From positions 1 through 63,599 of the forward strand of contig ONIO01000003.1 in assembly GCA_900317915.1 (NCBI GenBank): a stretch of 63,599 nucleotides of DNA, read 5' to 3'. Shown here in pieces: positions 44,663 to 53,820 of this stretch. Under the pieces are notes generated by a model. That model was not told the DNA's origin, did no database searches, and was given only the letters and a program-made list of their open reading frames with translations. How positions within the stretch are numbered: the first letter of the stretch is position 1; each line of letters starts with the position of its first letter. The stretch comes from an uncultured Lachnospiraceae bacterium. GTDB taxonomy: Bacteria > Bacillota > Clostridia > Lachnospirales > Lachnospiraceae. The position numbers and the translations under genes are program-made.

Positions 44663-44702
44663 TTGCAAAGTTCTACGTGGATGATATAATCTACAACGTT
44701 GT
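44663..44702 (+). promoter_or_regulatory. murA promoter with a palindrome at the start site
   Basis: TTGCAA (44663-44668), 16-base spacer, TATAAT (44685-44690). The perfect palindrome ACAACGTTGT (44693-44702) lies right after the -10, where transcription would begin, and could be an operator. Confidence 0.55.
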
Positions 44703-44727
44703 CAAATTTAATTAGTTAGGACAGATT

Positions 44728-46020
44728 ATGGAACAGTATGTAATCAAGGGCGGTACACCGCTTAAGGGAGAGGTCGAGATCGGCGGAGCGAAAAATGCAG
44801 CACTGGCTATTCTTGCAGCTGCAGTAATGACAGATGATACGGTTACTCTGAGTAACGTACCAGATGTTAGAGACGTCAATGTACTCCTGGGTGCGATTCA
44901 GGACATCGGTGCAGATGTAAAGCGAATCGACAAGCATGTGGTACAGATCAATGGATCCACAATTCAGGGACTCTCTGTTGATTATGAATATATTAAGAAA
45001 ATTCGTGCATCCTACTACTTACTTGGTGCATTACTTGGTAAGTATCATAAGGCAGAGGTAGCTCTCCCAGGTGGATGCGATATCGGAAGCCGTCCAATCG
45101 ACCTCCATATTAAGGGCTTCAAGGCACTGGGTGCCGAAGTCGATATTAGTTATGGCTTAATCAGTGCATCTGCTAAAAAGCTTACAGGTAATCATATCTA
45201 TCTGGATAAGGTCTCTGTAGGAGCAACCATTAATATCCTTATGGCAGCAGCATTATCCGAGGGTAAGACTGTAATCGATAATGCAGCGAAGGAGCCACAT
45301 GTAGTTGATGTAGCAAACTTCCTGAATAGCATGGGTGCAGATATCCGTGGCGCAGGAACAGAGTCTATCCGTATCAATGGTGTGGAGAAGCTCCACGGAA
45401 CAGAGTACTCCGTTATCCCTGATATGATTGAGGCTGGTACATTTATGTGTGCAGCAGTTGCAACAGGTGGAGATGTCACCGTACGTAATGTCATTCCAAA
45501 GCACTTAGAGGCAACTACAGCGAAGCTTTTAGAGGCTGGCTGCCAGGTCGTGGAATATGATGATGCAATTAAGGTAATTGCAACGAAGGAGTTAAAGTCT
45601 ACACAGGTAACAACCCTTCCATATCCTGGATTCCCTACAGATATGCAGCCTCAGATGACGGTTGTATTAGGAATCGCACAGGGCGTCAGCACTGTAACAG
45701 AGAGCATCTGGGAGAATCGATTCAAGTATGTAGATGAGCTGGCACGTATGGGCGCACAGATTCAGATCGAGGGCAGTGTAGCCATTATCACAGGTGTGGA
45801 TCATTACACAGGAGCTCGCGTACAGGCCCCAGACTTACGGGCAGGCGCAGCACTTGTCATTGCAGGACTTGCAGGCGATGGTATCACAGTGGTAGATGAT
45901 ATCTACTTCATCCAGAGAGGCTATGAGTCCTTCGCAGAGAAGCTTCAGGGCTTAGGCGGGCAGATCGAGCAGACCTCTTCAGAGAGAGAGATCCAGAAGT
46001 TCGTACTGAAGGTTTCATAA
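44728..46020 (+). CDS. murA: UDP-N-acetylglucosamine 1-carboxyvinyltransferase
   Basis: The 430-residue enzyme has the MurA/EPSP-synthase fold markers: KGGTPLKGEVEIGGAKNAALAILAA at the start, LPGGCDIGSRPIDLHI with the catalytic Cys at C117 (the fosfomycin target), and RAGAALVIAGLAGDG near the C terminus. It transfers enolpyruvyl from PEP to UDP-GlcNAc, the first committed step of peptidoglycan synthesis. It is preceded by its own promoter and followed by a terminator. Firmicutes often carry a second murA elsewhere. Confidence 0.97.
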   Translation: MEQYVIKGGTPLKGEVEIGGAKNAALAILAAAVMTDDTVTLSNVPDVRDVNVLLGAIQDIGADVKRIDKHVVQINGSTIQGLSVDYEYIKKIRASYYLLGALLGKYHKAEVALPGGCDIGSRPIDLHIKGFKALGAEVDISYGLISASAKKLTGNHIYLDKVSVGATINILMAAALSEGKTVIDNAAKEPHVVDVANFLNSMGADIRGAGTESIRINGVEKLHGTEYSVIPDMIEAGTFMCAAVATGGDVTVRNVIPKHLEATTAKLLEAGCQVVEYDDAIKVIATKELKSTQVTTLPYPGFPTDMQPQMTVVLGIAQGVSTVTESIWENRFKYVDELARMGAQIQIEGSVAIITGVDHYTGARVQAPDLRAGAALVIAGLAGDGITVVDDIYFIQRGYESFAEKLQGLGGQIEQTSSEREIQKFVLKVS

Positions 46021-46044
46021 GAATGAAATAATCCGGACATGATG

Positions 46045-46080
46045 AAACCCCTTGGGCCATGGCTCAAGGGGCTATTTTTA
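46045..46080 (+). terminator. Terminator of murA
   Basis: CCCCTTG (46048-46054) pairs with CAAGGGG (46065-46071), with T-rich sequence behind. Confidence 0.82.
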
Positions 46081-46124
46081 TGGGTATTAGGAGGATGGAA
46101 ATGTAAACCATGCTCCACTTTGAA

Positions 46125-47360
46125 TCACAAGGTATTGGTGATGTGCAGATCTAACTGAAGAGATAAGTCAATCAGATTGCCATTATTATCCTCAACGATA
46201 GGACGAGAAGGCTTCTGACGATTCAGATAGATGATTCGAGCAGTTCTGCCATCGCTTAAGGTGACCTTACTATTGCTATAAAGAGAAGCCATACGAGACA
46301 GGAAGGTTAGGATGAACCGAGTGTTGTACTTCTGGAAACCAGCCTTCTCGAATTCCTCGATGACCTGGAAGGTGCAGAGAGGCGCACGATAAGGACGTGC
46401 AGCAGTCATGGCATCATAGACATCCGCAATAGCGATGATAGCAGCGAAGTCGTCAATCTCCTCTGCTTCAAGTCCTCTTGGATAGCCAGATCCGTCAAAG
46501 CGTTCATGGTGCTGCAAAGCAGCATTTCGAATACGTAGGTCTGCATTGGCAGCCTTTAAGAGGCGGGCACCATAGAGAGGGTGCTTCTGGATCATGGCGA
46601 ATTCTTCGTCAGTAAGCTTACCGCTTTTGGTGAGGAACTCCTCTGGAAGTTCGGTTTTACCGATATCGTGGAGTAGACCTGCAACAGTCAGAAGACGAAG
46701 GTCTTCTTTAGAGAGCTTCAGCCACTTACCAATTAAGCGAGAAATCAGTGCTACATTCAAGCTGTGGGCATAGACACTATCGTCAATGGATCGCATGGAG
46801 TGAATCATATCTATCTGCTCTAGGGAGGTACGATTCTTAAGCAGTGCGTGAGCCACATCAAAACGAGCTGGGCTTAGGTCAATTACCTGCTTCTCTTTAA
46901 TCTCCTGGAAGAATACCTTCAGAGACTCTAGGGATTTGGTATAGGATACCTGGAAGTCCTGGAACTCTGTGGTACGGGAAAGCTTCTGCTGGAAGGACAC
47001 CATGTCCTCGATATTGGTATGGACATGCTTCTCACTCTTAGGAGCCTTAGGCTTCGACTGGCTGGAATGATGATTGGCATCGAAGGCCACGGTGGTAGGA
47101 CTCTGATCTGCAGGAGCAGGAGCGTTAGGTGCAGGCTCTGGAGCTGGCTCGGCTTCAAGAACAGGCTCAGGCTGGTCAGATAATTCTCCATACTTTTGTA
47201 CTTCAATATCCACAGAATCAATGTGGTAAAAAGCGAATCGAGCGATTAGCTTGTGATTCAGAACTGTGCCGGCTTTTGCAATGGTCTGGCCGTGCTTGGT
47301 ACGGACTGGTTCAGACAAAACCATACCGGACTTTAATTGATCGATACGTAGTGTTTTCAT
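46125..47360 (-). CDS. HD-GYP domain phosphodiesterase
   Basis: The ATG at 47360 begins MKTLRIDQLKSGMVLSEPVRT, the family's usual start, and has an AGGGAG site. The upstream extension to 47519 is rejected, giving 411 residues. A short N-terminal beta domain and a Pro/Ala/Glu-rich linker (~75-115) lead to the HD-GYP core. HD motif: GLLHDIGKTELPEEFL. GYP motif: HHERFDGSGYPRGL, followed by IADVYDAMTAARPYR. Such enzymes hydrolyse cyclic di-GMP, and some hydrolyse other cyclic dinucleotides. No GGDEF or EAL gene is in the window. It is convergent with murA and divergent from metK. Confidence 0.93.
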   Translation of the reverse strand: MKTLRIDQLKSGMVLSEPVRTKHGQTIAKAGTVLNHKLIARFAFYHIDSVDIEVQKYGELSDQPEPVLEAEPAPEPAPNAPAPADQSPTTVAFDANHHSSQSKPKAPKSEKHVHTNIEDMVSFQQKLSRTTEFQDFQVSYTKSLESLKVFFQEIKEKQVIDLSPARFDVAHALLKNRTSLEQIDMIHSMRSIDDSVYAHSLNVALISRLIGKWLKLSKEDLRLLTVAGLLHDIGKTELPEEFLTKSGKLTDEEFAMIQKHPLYGARLLKAANADLRIRNAALQHHERFDGSGYPRGLEAEEIDDFAAIIAIADVYDAMTAARPYRAPLCTFQVIEEFEKAGFQKYNTRFILTFLSRMASLYSNSKVTLSDGRTARIIYLNRQKPSRPIVEDNNGNLIDLSLQLDLHITNTL

Positions 47361-47478
47361 GCTCCCTCTATATCTAACTATTGATTGATAAAAAAATGCA
47401 ATCAAATCAACTAGTATGTTGTAAAAATGACGTCTTGGACAAAATAAACAAACAGTCCGCGTCTCCCCGTTCACTATA

Positions 47479-47507
47479 AATATATAGGGAAAATGGGTGA
47501 AAGACAA
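47479..47507 (-). promoter_or_regulatory. Promoter for the HD-GYP gene
   Basis: On the minus strand TTGTCT (47507-47502), 17-base spacer, TATATT (47484-47479). The leader is ~110 bases. The remainder of 47361-47613 holds no gene I can see. Confidence 0.6.
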
Positions 47508-47613
47508 GTGTTTAGACAAAATAAAGCTTATGTATATTGAAAAGAATGGGAAAAGGAAGTAAAGTGAAGAGCGTAAGTTTTTAAGATTAGAAAAATTCCA
47601 TATATAAAGAAGG

Positions 47614-47781
47614 TTCCTTTATTCAGAGTGGTGGAGATACAGAGGATCAGTGAAACCACGGCAACCCCCGGACATATGTCAGAAAGGTGCCAACCTGAGC
47701 GAGCAATCGAACAATGAGGGAAATTTCTATCTTATCTGTCACTGATCCGCCTCACAATACATGTATAGGCGGACTTTTTTT
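47614..47781 (+). promoter_or_regulatory. SAM-I (S-box) riboswitch with terminator, before metK
   Basis: The conserved S-box core is present: CAGAG-GG-GGAG at ~47624, GTGAAACCACGGCAACC at ~47650-47666, GGTGCCAACCTGAG at ~47686-47699, and the P1-closing AGGGAA (47717-47722) pairing with TTCCTT (47614-47619). A terminator follows: TCCGCCT (47746-47752) with AGGCGGA (47767-47773) and a T run. When SAM is abundant the aptamer should form and transcription should stop before metK. Confidence 0.93.
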
Positions 47782-47800
47782 ATCAAAAGGAGAATAAACA

Positions 47801-48982
47801 ATGGAGAAGAGACTTTTTACTTCTGAGTCTGTTACTGAGGGACATCCTGACAAAGTCTGTGATGCTGTCTCTGATGCAATCCTGGATGCTTGCATGGCCC
47901 AGGATCCTATGAGCCGTGTTGCTTGTGAAGCAGCAGCTTGTACTGGATTTGTATTAGTAACTGGTGAGATCACCACTAAGGCTCAGCTGGATATCCCAGC
48001 AATCGTTCGTAAGACGGTACTGGACATCGGATATGATGACGGTGCAAAGGGCTTAGATGGTAACTCTTGTGCAGTTATGGTTGCTCTGGATCAGCAGTCT
48101 GCTGATATTGCTATGGGTGTTGATAAGGCACTGGAAGCAAAGGAAGGAACCCTTGGCGATGACTTGGATACAGGTGCTGGTGACCAGGGTATGATGTTTG
48201 GTTATGCTACCAACGAGACAGAAGAGTATATGCCATATCCAATTGAGCTGGCTCATAAGCTTGCTCAGCAGCTAACGAAGGTTCGTAAGGACGGTACTCT
48301 TTCTTACCTTCGTCCAGATGGTAAGACCCAGGTATCTGTAGAGTATGATGAGAATGACAAGCCAATCAGACTTGAGGCAGTTGTTCTGTCCACTCAGCAT
48401 GATGAGGACGTTACCCAGGAGCAGATCCACAAGGATATTAAGAAGTATGTATTCGATCCAATCCTTCCACAGGAGATGGTTGATGATGAGACGAAGTTCT
48501 ACATCAATCCTACAGGACGCTTCGTCATCGGTGGACCTCACGGTGATGCTGGTCTGACAGGACGTAAGATCATTGTTGATACTTACGGTGGAATGGCTCG
48601 TCACGGCGGCGGAGCTTTCTCCGGTAAGGACTGCACTAAGGTAGATCGTTCTGCAGCTTATGCAGCACGTTATGTTGCTAAGAACATTGTTGCAGCAGGT
48701 CTGGCTGACAAGTGTGAGATTCAGTTATCCTATGCAATCGGTGTAGCTCAGCCTACATCTGTTCGTGTAGATACATTCGGCACTGGTAAGCTGTCTGAGG
48801 AGCAGCTGGTAGCAATTGTTCGTGAGAACTTCGATCTTCGTCCAGCAGGAATCATCAAGATGCTTGACCTTCGTCGTCCAATCTACGGACCTACAAGCGC
48901 ATATGGTCACTTCGGAAGAAATGATCTGAACCTGCCTTGGGAGGCTCTGAATAAGGTTGATGATCTGAAGAAGTATCTGTAA
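47801..48982 (+). CDS. metK: S-adenosylmethionine synthetase
   Basis: The 393-residue enzyme shows the MetK signatures: [21 protein letters not shown] at the N terminus, [12 protein letters not shown] for phosphate and metal binding, and [18 protein letters not shown]. It makes SAM from methionine and ATP. The S-box riboswitch directly upstream gives feedback by its product. AAAAGGAG precedes the ATG. A terminator follows, so the gene is its own transcription unit. Confidence 0.97.
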   Translation: MEKRLFTSESVTEGHPDKVCDAVSDAILDACMAQDPMSRVACEAAACTGFVLVTGEITTKAQLDIPAIVRKTVLDIGYDDGAKGLDGNSCAVMVALDQQSADIAMGVDKALEAKEGTLGDDLDTGAGDQGMMFGYATNETEEYMPYPIELAHKLAQQLTKVRKDGTLSYLRPDGKTQVSVEYDENDKPIRLEAVVLSTQHDEDVTQEQIHKDIKKYVFDPILPQEMVDDETKFYINPTGRFVIGGPHGDAGLTGRKIIVDTYGGMARHGGGAFSGKDCTKVDRSAAYAARYVAKNIVAAGLADKCEIQLSYAIGVAQPTSVRVDTFGTGKLSEEQLVAIVRENFDLRPAGIIKMLDLRRPIYGPTSAYGHFGRNDLNLPWEALNKVDDLKKYL

Positions 48983-49048
48983 GATTCAGAAAAATACGAG
49001 ATAATCCAATTACAGGACTATCAAGTACAAAAGAAGTAGTGATATAAT

Positions 49049-49080
49049 AAGGCCGTGGTATATTCCACGACCTTATTTTT
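49049..49080 (+). terminator. Terminator of metK
   Basis: AAGGCCGTGG (49049-49058) pairs with CCACGACCTT (49065-49074) with one mismatch, then ATTTTT. Confidence 0.85.
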
Positions 49081-49148
49081 ATATACGAAAGAGAGCAGGA
49101 ATTATTCTGTTCGAAATAAATGTATAAGTTTCCATCGGGGGATTTCAT

Positions 49149-50654
49149 TTGAAGCTTAAGACACGACTGATTATATCGTTCTGTATCATTATCTTTGTTC
49201 CCGTAATTCTCGCAGCGGCGGTATTTGGGACAATTCGACTGGTACGAAATAATTCCGAACAAAGTTATAACATTGAGGGGAACTATGCATATTTAACCAA
49301 TTCTCTACAAGAGCTTAGCCGTAATGCAGATAAGACATTTAGCGACGTTCAAGGCTGGGTAAGTACCGATAAGTCCAGAGCACTGGACATCTCCAAATTA
49401 AAAGAATTTAATAAGACAATAGCAGACAAGAGCTATTCCTATCTCTTGGTTCGGAAGGACAATGAGATTATCTTCGACGGCTCGTCAGAAGATGATGTGT
49501 CTCTGAATAAGGACGACCTACCAGCCTATGGTTCCAATAAACCAACAGCCAATGTCATCGTCTATGTGAACAGGAGAACACCATCACTTCTAAGGCAATT
49601 TGACTTCGAGACAGAATCTGGAGAGCTGTGCACTGTATTTCAGGTCACCTCATCTAAGTCCATCATGCCAGGAACCAGGAAACTATTTCTGGATATTGCA
49701 TTATCTGTTATTCTGATACTAGTATTTACTGCGATCCTCTTAATCGGCTGGACCTATCGAGGAATTGTCCCTCGACTGAAGACCCTGGTTAAGGCCACAG
49801 AGGAGATTCGAGAGGGCCAACTAGACCATCCATTAACGGTGCAGGGTCAGGATGAAATCAGTGAACTCTTCCGATCCTTCGAGGATATGCGAAAGAGACT
49901 TCAGGCCAATGCCATAGAGAAGATGAATAATGAGGAAGAGCAGAGGCAGCTGATTCGAAATATAGCCCACGATTTAAAAACCCCTATTACAGCGGTGAAG
50001 GGTTACGCAGAGGGTATACTTGATGGTGTGGCAAAGACACCAGAAAAAAGAGAAGCTTATTTAAAGACCATCTACAATAAGGCCAATGAAATGAACTCTC
50101 TGATTAATGAGTTGACGCTGTACTCGAAAATCGATACCAATAAGATTCCATATAATTTTCAGAAGCTGAATGTGAAGGAATTCTTCATGGACTGCGCGGA
50201 AGCTATTGGTATGGAACTAGAGTCACAGAAAATCGAATTTTCCTATTACAACTATGTGGATGATGAGACCTGTATCATTGCAGATCCAGAGCAACTGGAG
50301 CGTGTCATCCATAACCTGATTGGAAATTCGGTCAAATACATGGGATCACGTCCTGGCATTATTAACCTCCGAGTGAAGGATGTCGGCGACTTTATCCAAA
50401 TAGAGGAGGAAGACAATGGAAAGGGCATCTCCGCTAAGGACTTGCCATACATCTTTGATCGCATGTTTCGTGCGGATGCATCCCGTAACTCCAAGGTGGG
50501 TGGATCAGGAATTGGACTTTCTATTGTGAAAAAAATCATTGAGGATCATGGAGGATCTATCTGGGCTACAAGTAAGGAAGATGTAGGCACAGTAATGTAC
50601 TTTGTAATCCGAAAACAGCAGGAGGAGAATGATGAGCAAGATACTGATCATTGA
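49149..50654 (+). CDS. Sensor histidine kinase (HAMP, HisKA, HATPase)
   Basis: The 501-residue protein starts at a TTG with GGGGG seven bases upstream (49137-49141). A first membrane segment (LIISFCIIIFVPVILAAAVF, ~7-26) and a second at ~180-200 flank an extracellular sensor domain of ~150 residues. A HAMP linker (~200-252) follows. The phospho-acceptor is H274 in IRNIAHDLKTPITAVKGYAEG. The ATP-binding domain has N-box HNLIGNSVKY and G-boxes DNGKGISAKDLPYIFDRMF and GGSGIGLSIVKKI. Its end overlaps the response regulator start, so it works with that protein. The signal is unknown. Confidence 0.94.
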   Translation: MKLKTRLIISFCIIIFVPVILAAAVFGTIRLVRNNSEQSYNIEGNYAYLTNSLQELSRNADKTFSDVQGWVSTDKSRALDISKLKEFNKTIADKSYSYLLVRKDNEIIFDGSSEDDVSLNKDDLPAYGSNKPTANVIVYVNRRTPSLLRQFDFETESGELCTVFQVTSSKSIMPGTRKLFLDIALSVILILVFTAILLIGWTYRGIVPRLKTLVKATEEIREGQLDHPLTVQGQDEISELFRSFEDMRKRLQANAIEKMNNEEEQRQLIRNIAHDLKTPITAVKGYAEGILDGVAKTPEKREAYLKTIYNKANEMNSLINELTLYSKIDTNKIPYNFQKLNVKEFFMDCAEAIGMELESQKIEFSYYNYVDDETCIIADPEQLERVIHNLIGNSVKYMGSRPGIINLRVKDVGDFIQIEEEDNGKGISAKDLPYIFDRMFRADASRNSKVGGSGIGLSIVKKIIEDHGGSIWATSKEDVGTVMYFVIRKQQEENDEQDTDH

Positions 50655-51327
50655 GGACGAAGTAGCAATCGCTGATCTGGAGCGTGATTATCTAGAGTTA
50701 AGCGAGTTCGAGGTAGACGTAGAGCATGATGGAACAAAGGGCTTAGAGCGTGCGCTAGAGGGAGACTATGATCTGTATATTCTGGATCTGATGCTTCCTG
50801 GTGTAGATGGATTTGAGATCTGCGAGCGTATTCGTGAGACAAAGAACACACCAATTCTGATGGTTTCAGCTCGTAAGGAAGACATCGATAAGATTCGTGG
50901 ACTAGGCCTAGGCGCTGACGACTATATTACCAAGCCATTCTCACCAAGCGAGTTGGTTGCCCGTGTAAAGGCCCACATCACTCGATATGAGAGACTGACT
51001 GCAGCAGGCGCCGTACAGCAGAATAATGATATCATCCATATCAGAGGTCTGAAAATCGATAAGACAGCCCGCCGTGTATGGGTACATGGAGATGAGAAGC
51101 AGTTGACCCAGAAGGAGTATGAGCTTCTGACCTTCTTAGCAGAGCATCCGAATCATGTATTCTCTAAGGAGGAACTATTCAAGCGTATCTGGAATATGGA
51201 CTCCATCGGAGATATTGCAACTGTTACAGTTCATATTAAGAAGATTCGTGAGAAGATCGAAACCGATAAGAATAATCCTCAGTTTATTGAGACCATCTGG
51301 GGTGTAGGATACCGATTCAAGATGTAA
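50632..51327 (+). CDS. OmpR/PhoB-family response regulator
   Basis: This ~231-residue regulator has a receiver domain with acidic residues IIEDE, the phospho-acceptor D52 in LYILDLMLPG, MVSAR and the switch Lys in YITKPFSP. A winged-helix DNA-binding domain follows (QLTQKEYELLTFLAEHPNHVFSKEELFKRIW...VTVHIKKIREKIE...IWGVGYRF). The second of two adjacent ATGs (50632) is chosen because GGAGG (50621-50625) is then six bases away; 50629 is the alternative. It overlaps the kinase gene by 23 bases. Confidence 0.94.
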   Translation: MSKILIIEDEVAIADLERDYLELSEFEVDVEHDGTKGLERALEGDYDLYILDLMLPGVDGFEICERIRETKNTPILMVSARKEDIDKIRGLGLGADDYITKPFSPSELVARVKAHITRYERLTAAGAVQQNNDIIHIRGLKIDKTARRVWVHGDEKQLTQKEYELLTFLAEHPNHVFSKEELFKRIWNMDSIGDIATVTVHIKKIREKIETDKNNPQFIETIWGVGYRFKM

Positions 51328-51369
51328 GCATGTGATGTAAGAATTTATTGATAAATATAAACCAATGGG

Positions 51370-51397
51370 AAAGCAGGGTCTGTATCCCTGCTTTTTC
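51370..51397 (+). terminator. Terminator of the two-component operon
   Basis: AAAGCAGGG (51370-51378) pairs with CCCTGCTTT (51386-51394), followed by T. Confidence 0.87.
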
Positions 51398-51508
51398 TTA
51401 TACCGTTGGGAAACTGGGATAGAGGAAAGATAAGAAAGAATCCCAAAAAAGCTGTATTTCTCATGTTATAATTACAAAAAAAGTAAGAACGAATGATGGG
51501 AAGTCGAT

Positions 51509-52249
51509 ATGGAAAACAGAGAAGTAAAAGGGAGCCGACCTAGACGACGTGAAAAAAAGAAGGCAGATATCCTCTATGACAAGGATGGAATCATGGTGGT
51601 ATGTAAGCCAGCTGGACTAGCCACAGAAACGGCCTCTGTTACAGAGATGGACCTAGTGACCTATCTTAAGAATCAGGAGAAGAGAAGCGGCAGAAATCGG
51701 TCTATACATGTGATCGAACGACTGGATCAACCTGTGCAGGGGCTTCTCCTGGTGGCGACTGATCCGAAAACTGCAAAAGAATTATCTCAAGGGCAGAAGG
51801 AGGGGCGGATTCAAAAGATCTACTATGCACTGGTTCAGGTCCCAGAAGGTGGATTACCGCTGGAAAATGAAGGCCGCCTTGTGGATAACATGGTGAAGGA
51901 CCCTGTTACAAAGAATGCAGTGGTGGTGACAGAGCAGGAAAAGGAGGAAAAGTACAGTCGATTGAAAAAGAGCCCTGTGAAAAAAGCGGAATTATTATAT
52001 AAGGTCTTAGCCCAAAAAGACGGAAAGGCTCTGCTTCAAATCCAACTGATGACAGGTCGCTATCATCAGATTCGCTGTCAACTTTCTAGCCGAGGGCTTC
52101 CGATTATTGGGGACAAGCGATATGGAGGAATCCAAGGGGATGTGCTCTGCTTAGCATCGGTTCGCCTTACATTTCCATCCATGGATGGTGAAGTAGAGCT
52201 CGAAGTCATGCCAAAGGGGGAAGAATTCGCGGCTTTCCTTGACAGATAG
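51509..52249 (+). CDS. RluA-family pseudouridine synthase
   Basis: This 246-residue protein has the RluA core: ILYDKDGIMVVCKPAGLATE, VIERLDQPVQGLLLVA with the catalytic Asp in RLD (family form HRLDxxTSG), KIYYALV, and LMTGRYHQIRCQLSSRGLPIIGDKRYGG. It isomerises uridine to pseudouridine in rRNA or tRNA; the target site cannot be read. There is no S4 domain, and the N terminus is a short basic stretch. It stands alone upstream of proS. Confidence 0.9.
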   Translation: MENREVKGSRPRRREKKKADILYDKDGIMVVCKPAGLATETASVTEMDLVTYLKNQEKRSGRNRSIHVIERLDQPVQGLLLVATDPKTAKELSQGQKEGRIQKIYYALVQVPEGGLPLENEGRLVDNMVKDPVTKNAVVVTEQEKEEKYSRLKKSPVKKAELLYKVLAQKDGKALLQIQLMTGRYHQIRCQLSSRGLPIIGDKRYGGIQGDVLCLASVRLTFPSMDGEVELEVMPKGEEFAAFLDR

Positions 52250-52324
52250 CCTCCTGGACCGTAAAATATGTAAGGCTGTTTTAAGCCTAAGAAACTGTAG
52301 TTTAACTAAGGAGAAAAGAAGATC

Positions 52325-53755
52325 ATGGCAGATAAAAAACTCGTAGCAGAGATCACCTCCATGGATGAAGACTTCACCCAGTGGTATACCGATGTCTGCA
52401 TCAAAGCCGACTTGATTGCATATTCCCACATCAAGGGATTCATGGTAATCAAGCCTTACGGATACGCATTATGGGAAAATATGCAGAGACTTCTGGACGA
52501 TCGCTTTAAGGCGACTGGTGTTCAGAATGTATACATGCCCATGCTGATCCCCGAGAGCCTCCTAAAGAAGGAAGGCGAACTGGTGAATGGCTTTGCCCCC
52601 GAGGTTGCCTGGGTCACAGCAGGTGGTACCGAGCCTCTGACAGAGCGCTTAGCAGTACGTCCTACCTCTGAGACGGTTTTCTCTGATTTCTATAAGGATG
52701 ATGTGCACTCCTACAGAGACCTGCCACGTCTCTATAACCAGTGGTGCTCAGTGGTTCGTTGGGAGAAGGAGACTCGTCCCTTCCTTCGTTCTCGTGAGTT
52801 CCTGTGGCAGGAGGGTCATACCATCCATGCGACCAAGGAAGAGGCTGAGGAAAGAACCCAGCAGATGCTGAATATCTACTCTGACTTCTTAGCAGAGGAT
52901 ATGGCAATTCCTACAATTAAGGGACAGAAGACTGAGAAGGAGAAGTTCGCAGGCGCTGAGGCTACCTACACAGTAGAGGCACTCATGCATGACGGACGTG
53001 CTCTGCAGTCTGGTACATCTCACTTCTTCGGTCAGAAGTTCAGTGAGGCATATGACATCACATTCACAGATAAGGACAATCAGCTGAAGTATGTATGGCA
53101 GACTTCCTGGGGTGTTACAACCCGTATGATCGGTGCCATGATCATGGTTCACGGCGATAACAGAGGTCTGGTTATCCCTCCTCACATCGCTCCAATCCAG
53201 GTGGATATCGTTCCAATTCAGCAGAAGAAGGAAGGCGTCCTGGATAAGGCCTATGAGATCCGCGACATGCTGAAGGGATTCAAGGTCAAGGTGGATGACA
53301 CAGATAAGAGTCCTGGATTCAAGTTCTCCGAGCAGGAGATGCGTGGAATTCCTCTCCGTATCGAGATCGGACCTCGTGATATCGAGGCTGGTAAGTGCGT
53401 CATCTGCCGCAGAGATACCTTCGAGAAGATCGAGACACCGATTGATGGTATCCAGGAGAAGGTAGCCGAGGTTCTGGCTGCAATGCAGAAGGATATGCTG
53501 GCAAAGGCCAAGGCTCATATGGATGAGATGACCTATGAGGCTGCATCTACTGAGGACTTCAGGAAACATTTCGAGAACCAGCTTGGCTTTGTAAAGGCTA
53601 TGTGGTGTGGCGAGAAGGAATGCGAAGAGAAGATCAAAGAGGATCTGGGCGTAACAAGCCGTTGTATTCCATTTGAGCAGAAGAAGCTGTCTGACACCTG
53701 CGTATGCTGTGGCAAGCCGGCGAAGAAGATGGTTATCTGGGCAAAGGCTTACTAA
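52325..53755 (+). CDS. proS: Prolyl-tRNA synthetase, type 3 (archaeal/eukaryote-like)
   Basis: The 476-residue enzyme has class II aminoacyl-tRNA synthetase motifs: motif 1 around GYALWENMQRLLDDRF, motif 2 WEKETRPFLRSREFLWQEGHT, motif 3 near GDNRGLVIPPHIAP. It lacks the ~180-residue editing insertion of the bacterial type. A C-terminal zinc-binding extension (MWCGEKECEE...DTCVCCGKP) matches the short ProS form found in many Clostridia. It charges tRNA-Pro, two of which are encoded at 10683-10854. No T-box leader is visible in the 75-base gap upstream. AAGGAG precedes the ATG. Confidence 0.96.
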   Translation: MADKKLVAEITSMDEDFTQWYTDVCIKADLIAYSHIKGFMVIKPYGYALWENMQRLLDDRFKATGVQNVYMPMLIPESLLKKEGELVNGFAPEVAWVTAGGTEPLTERLAVRPTSETVFSDFYKDDVHSYRDLPRLYNQWCSVVRWEKETRPFLRSREFLWQEGHTIHATKEEAEERTQQMLNIYSDFLAEDMAIPTIKGQKTEKEKFAGAEATYTVEALMHDGRALQSGTSHFFGQKFSEAYDITFTDKDNQLKYVWQTSWGVTTRMIGAMIMVHGDNRGLVIPPHIAPIQVDIVPIQQKKEGVLDKAYEIRDMLKGFKVKVDDTDKSPGFKFSEQEMRGIPLRIEIGPRDIEAGKCVICRRDTFEKIETPIDGIQEKVAEVLAAMQKDMLAKAKAHMDEMTYEAASTEDFRKHFENQLGFVKAMWCGEKECEEKIKEDLGVTSRCIPFEQKKLSDTCVCCGKPAKKMVIWAKAY

Positions 53756-53759
53756 TCAC

Positions 53760-53806
53760 TGGTTTACATTAATCATAAGGTGTCTCCGGGGTAGAAATGT
53801 AAACCA
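53760..53806. repeat. 11-bp inverted repeat between proS and cca
   Basis: TGGTTTACATT (53760-53770) and AATGTAAACCA (53796-53806) are exact reverse complements 25 bases apart, just after the proS stop and before the cca ribosome binding site. It lacks a T run. Each arm is a copy of a motif found elsewhere in this window. Confidence 0.7.
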
Positions 53807-53820
53807 ATGAGGAAATGATC

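Noticed and set aside
46098-46112. TGGTTTACAT motif copies as promoters (TTTACA as a -35)
   Set aside because: For the copies checked (46101, 53760 and 56543) no -10 lies 16-18 bases downstream in the right orientation, and most copies are at gene ends.
46125-47519. HD-GYP protein starting at 47519 (464 residues)
   Set aside because: The added 53 residues resemble no family sequence and would overlap the promoter at 47479-47507; the ATG at 47360 begins with the typical family N terminus.
52250-52324. T-box leader before proS
   Set aside because: The 75-base gap is too short and has no T-box sequence; only a small AGGC/GCCT hairpin is visible.
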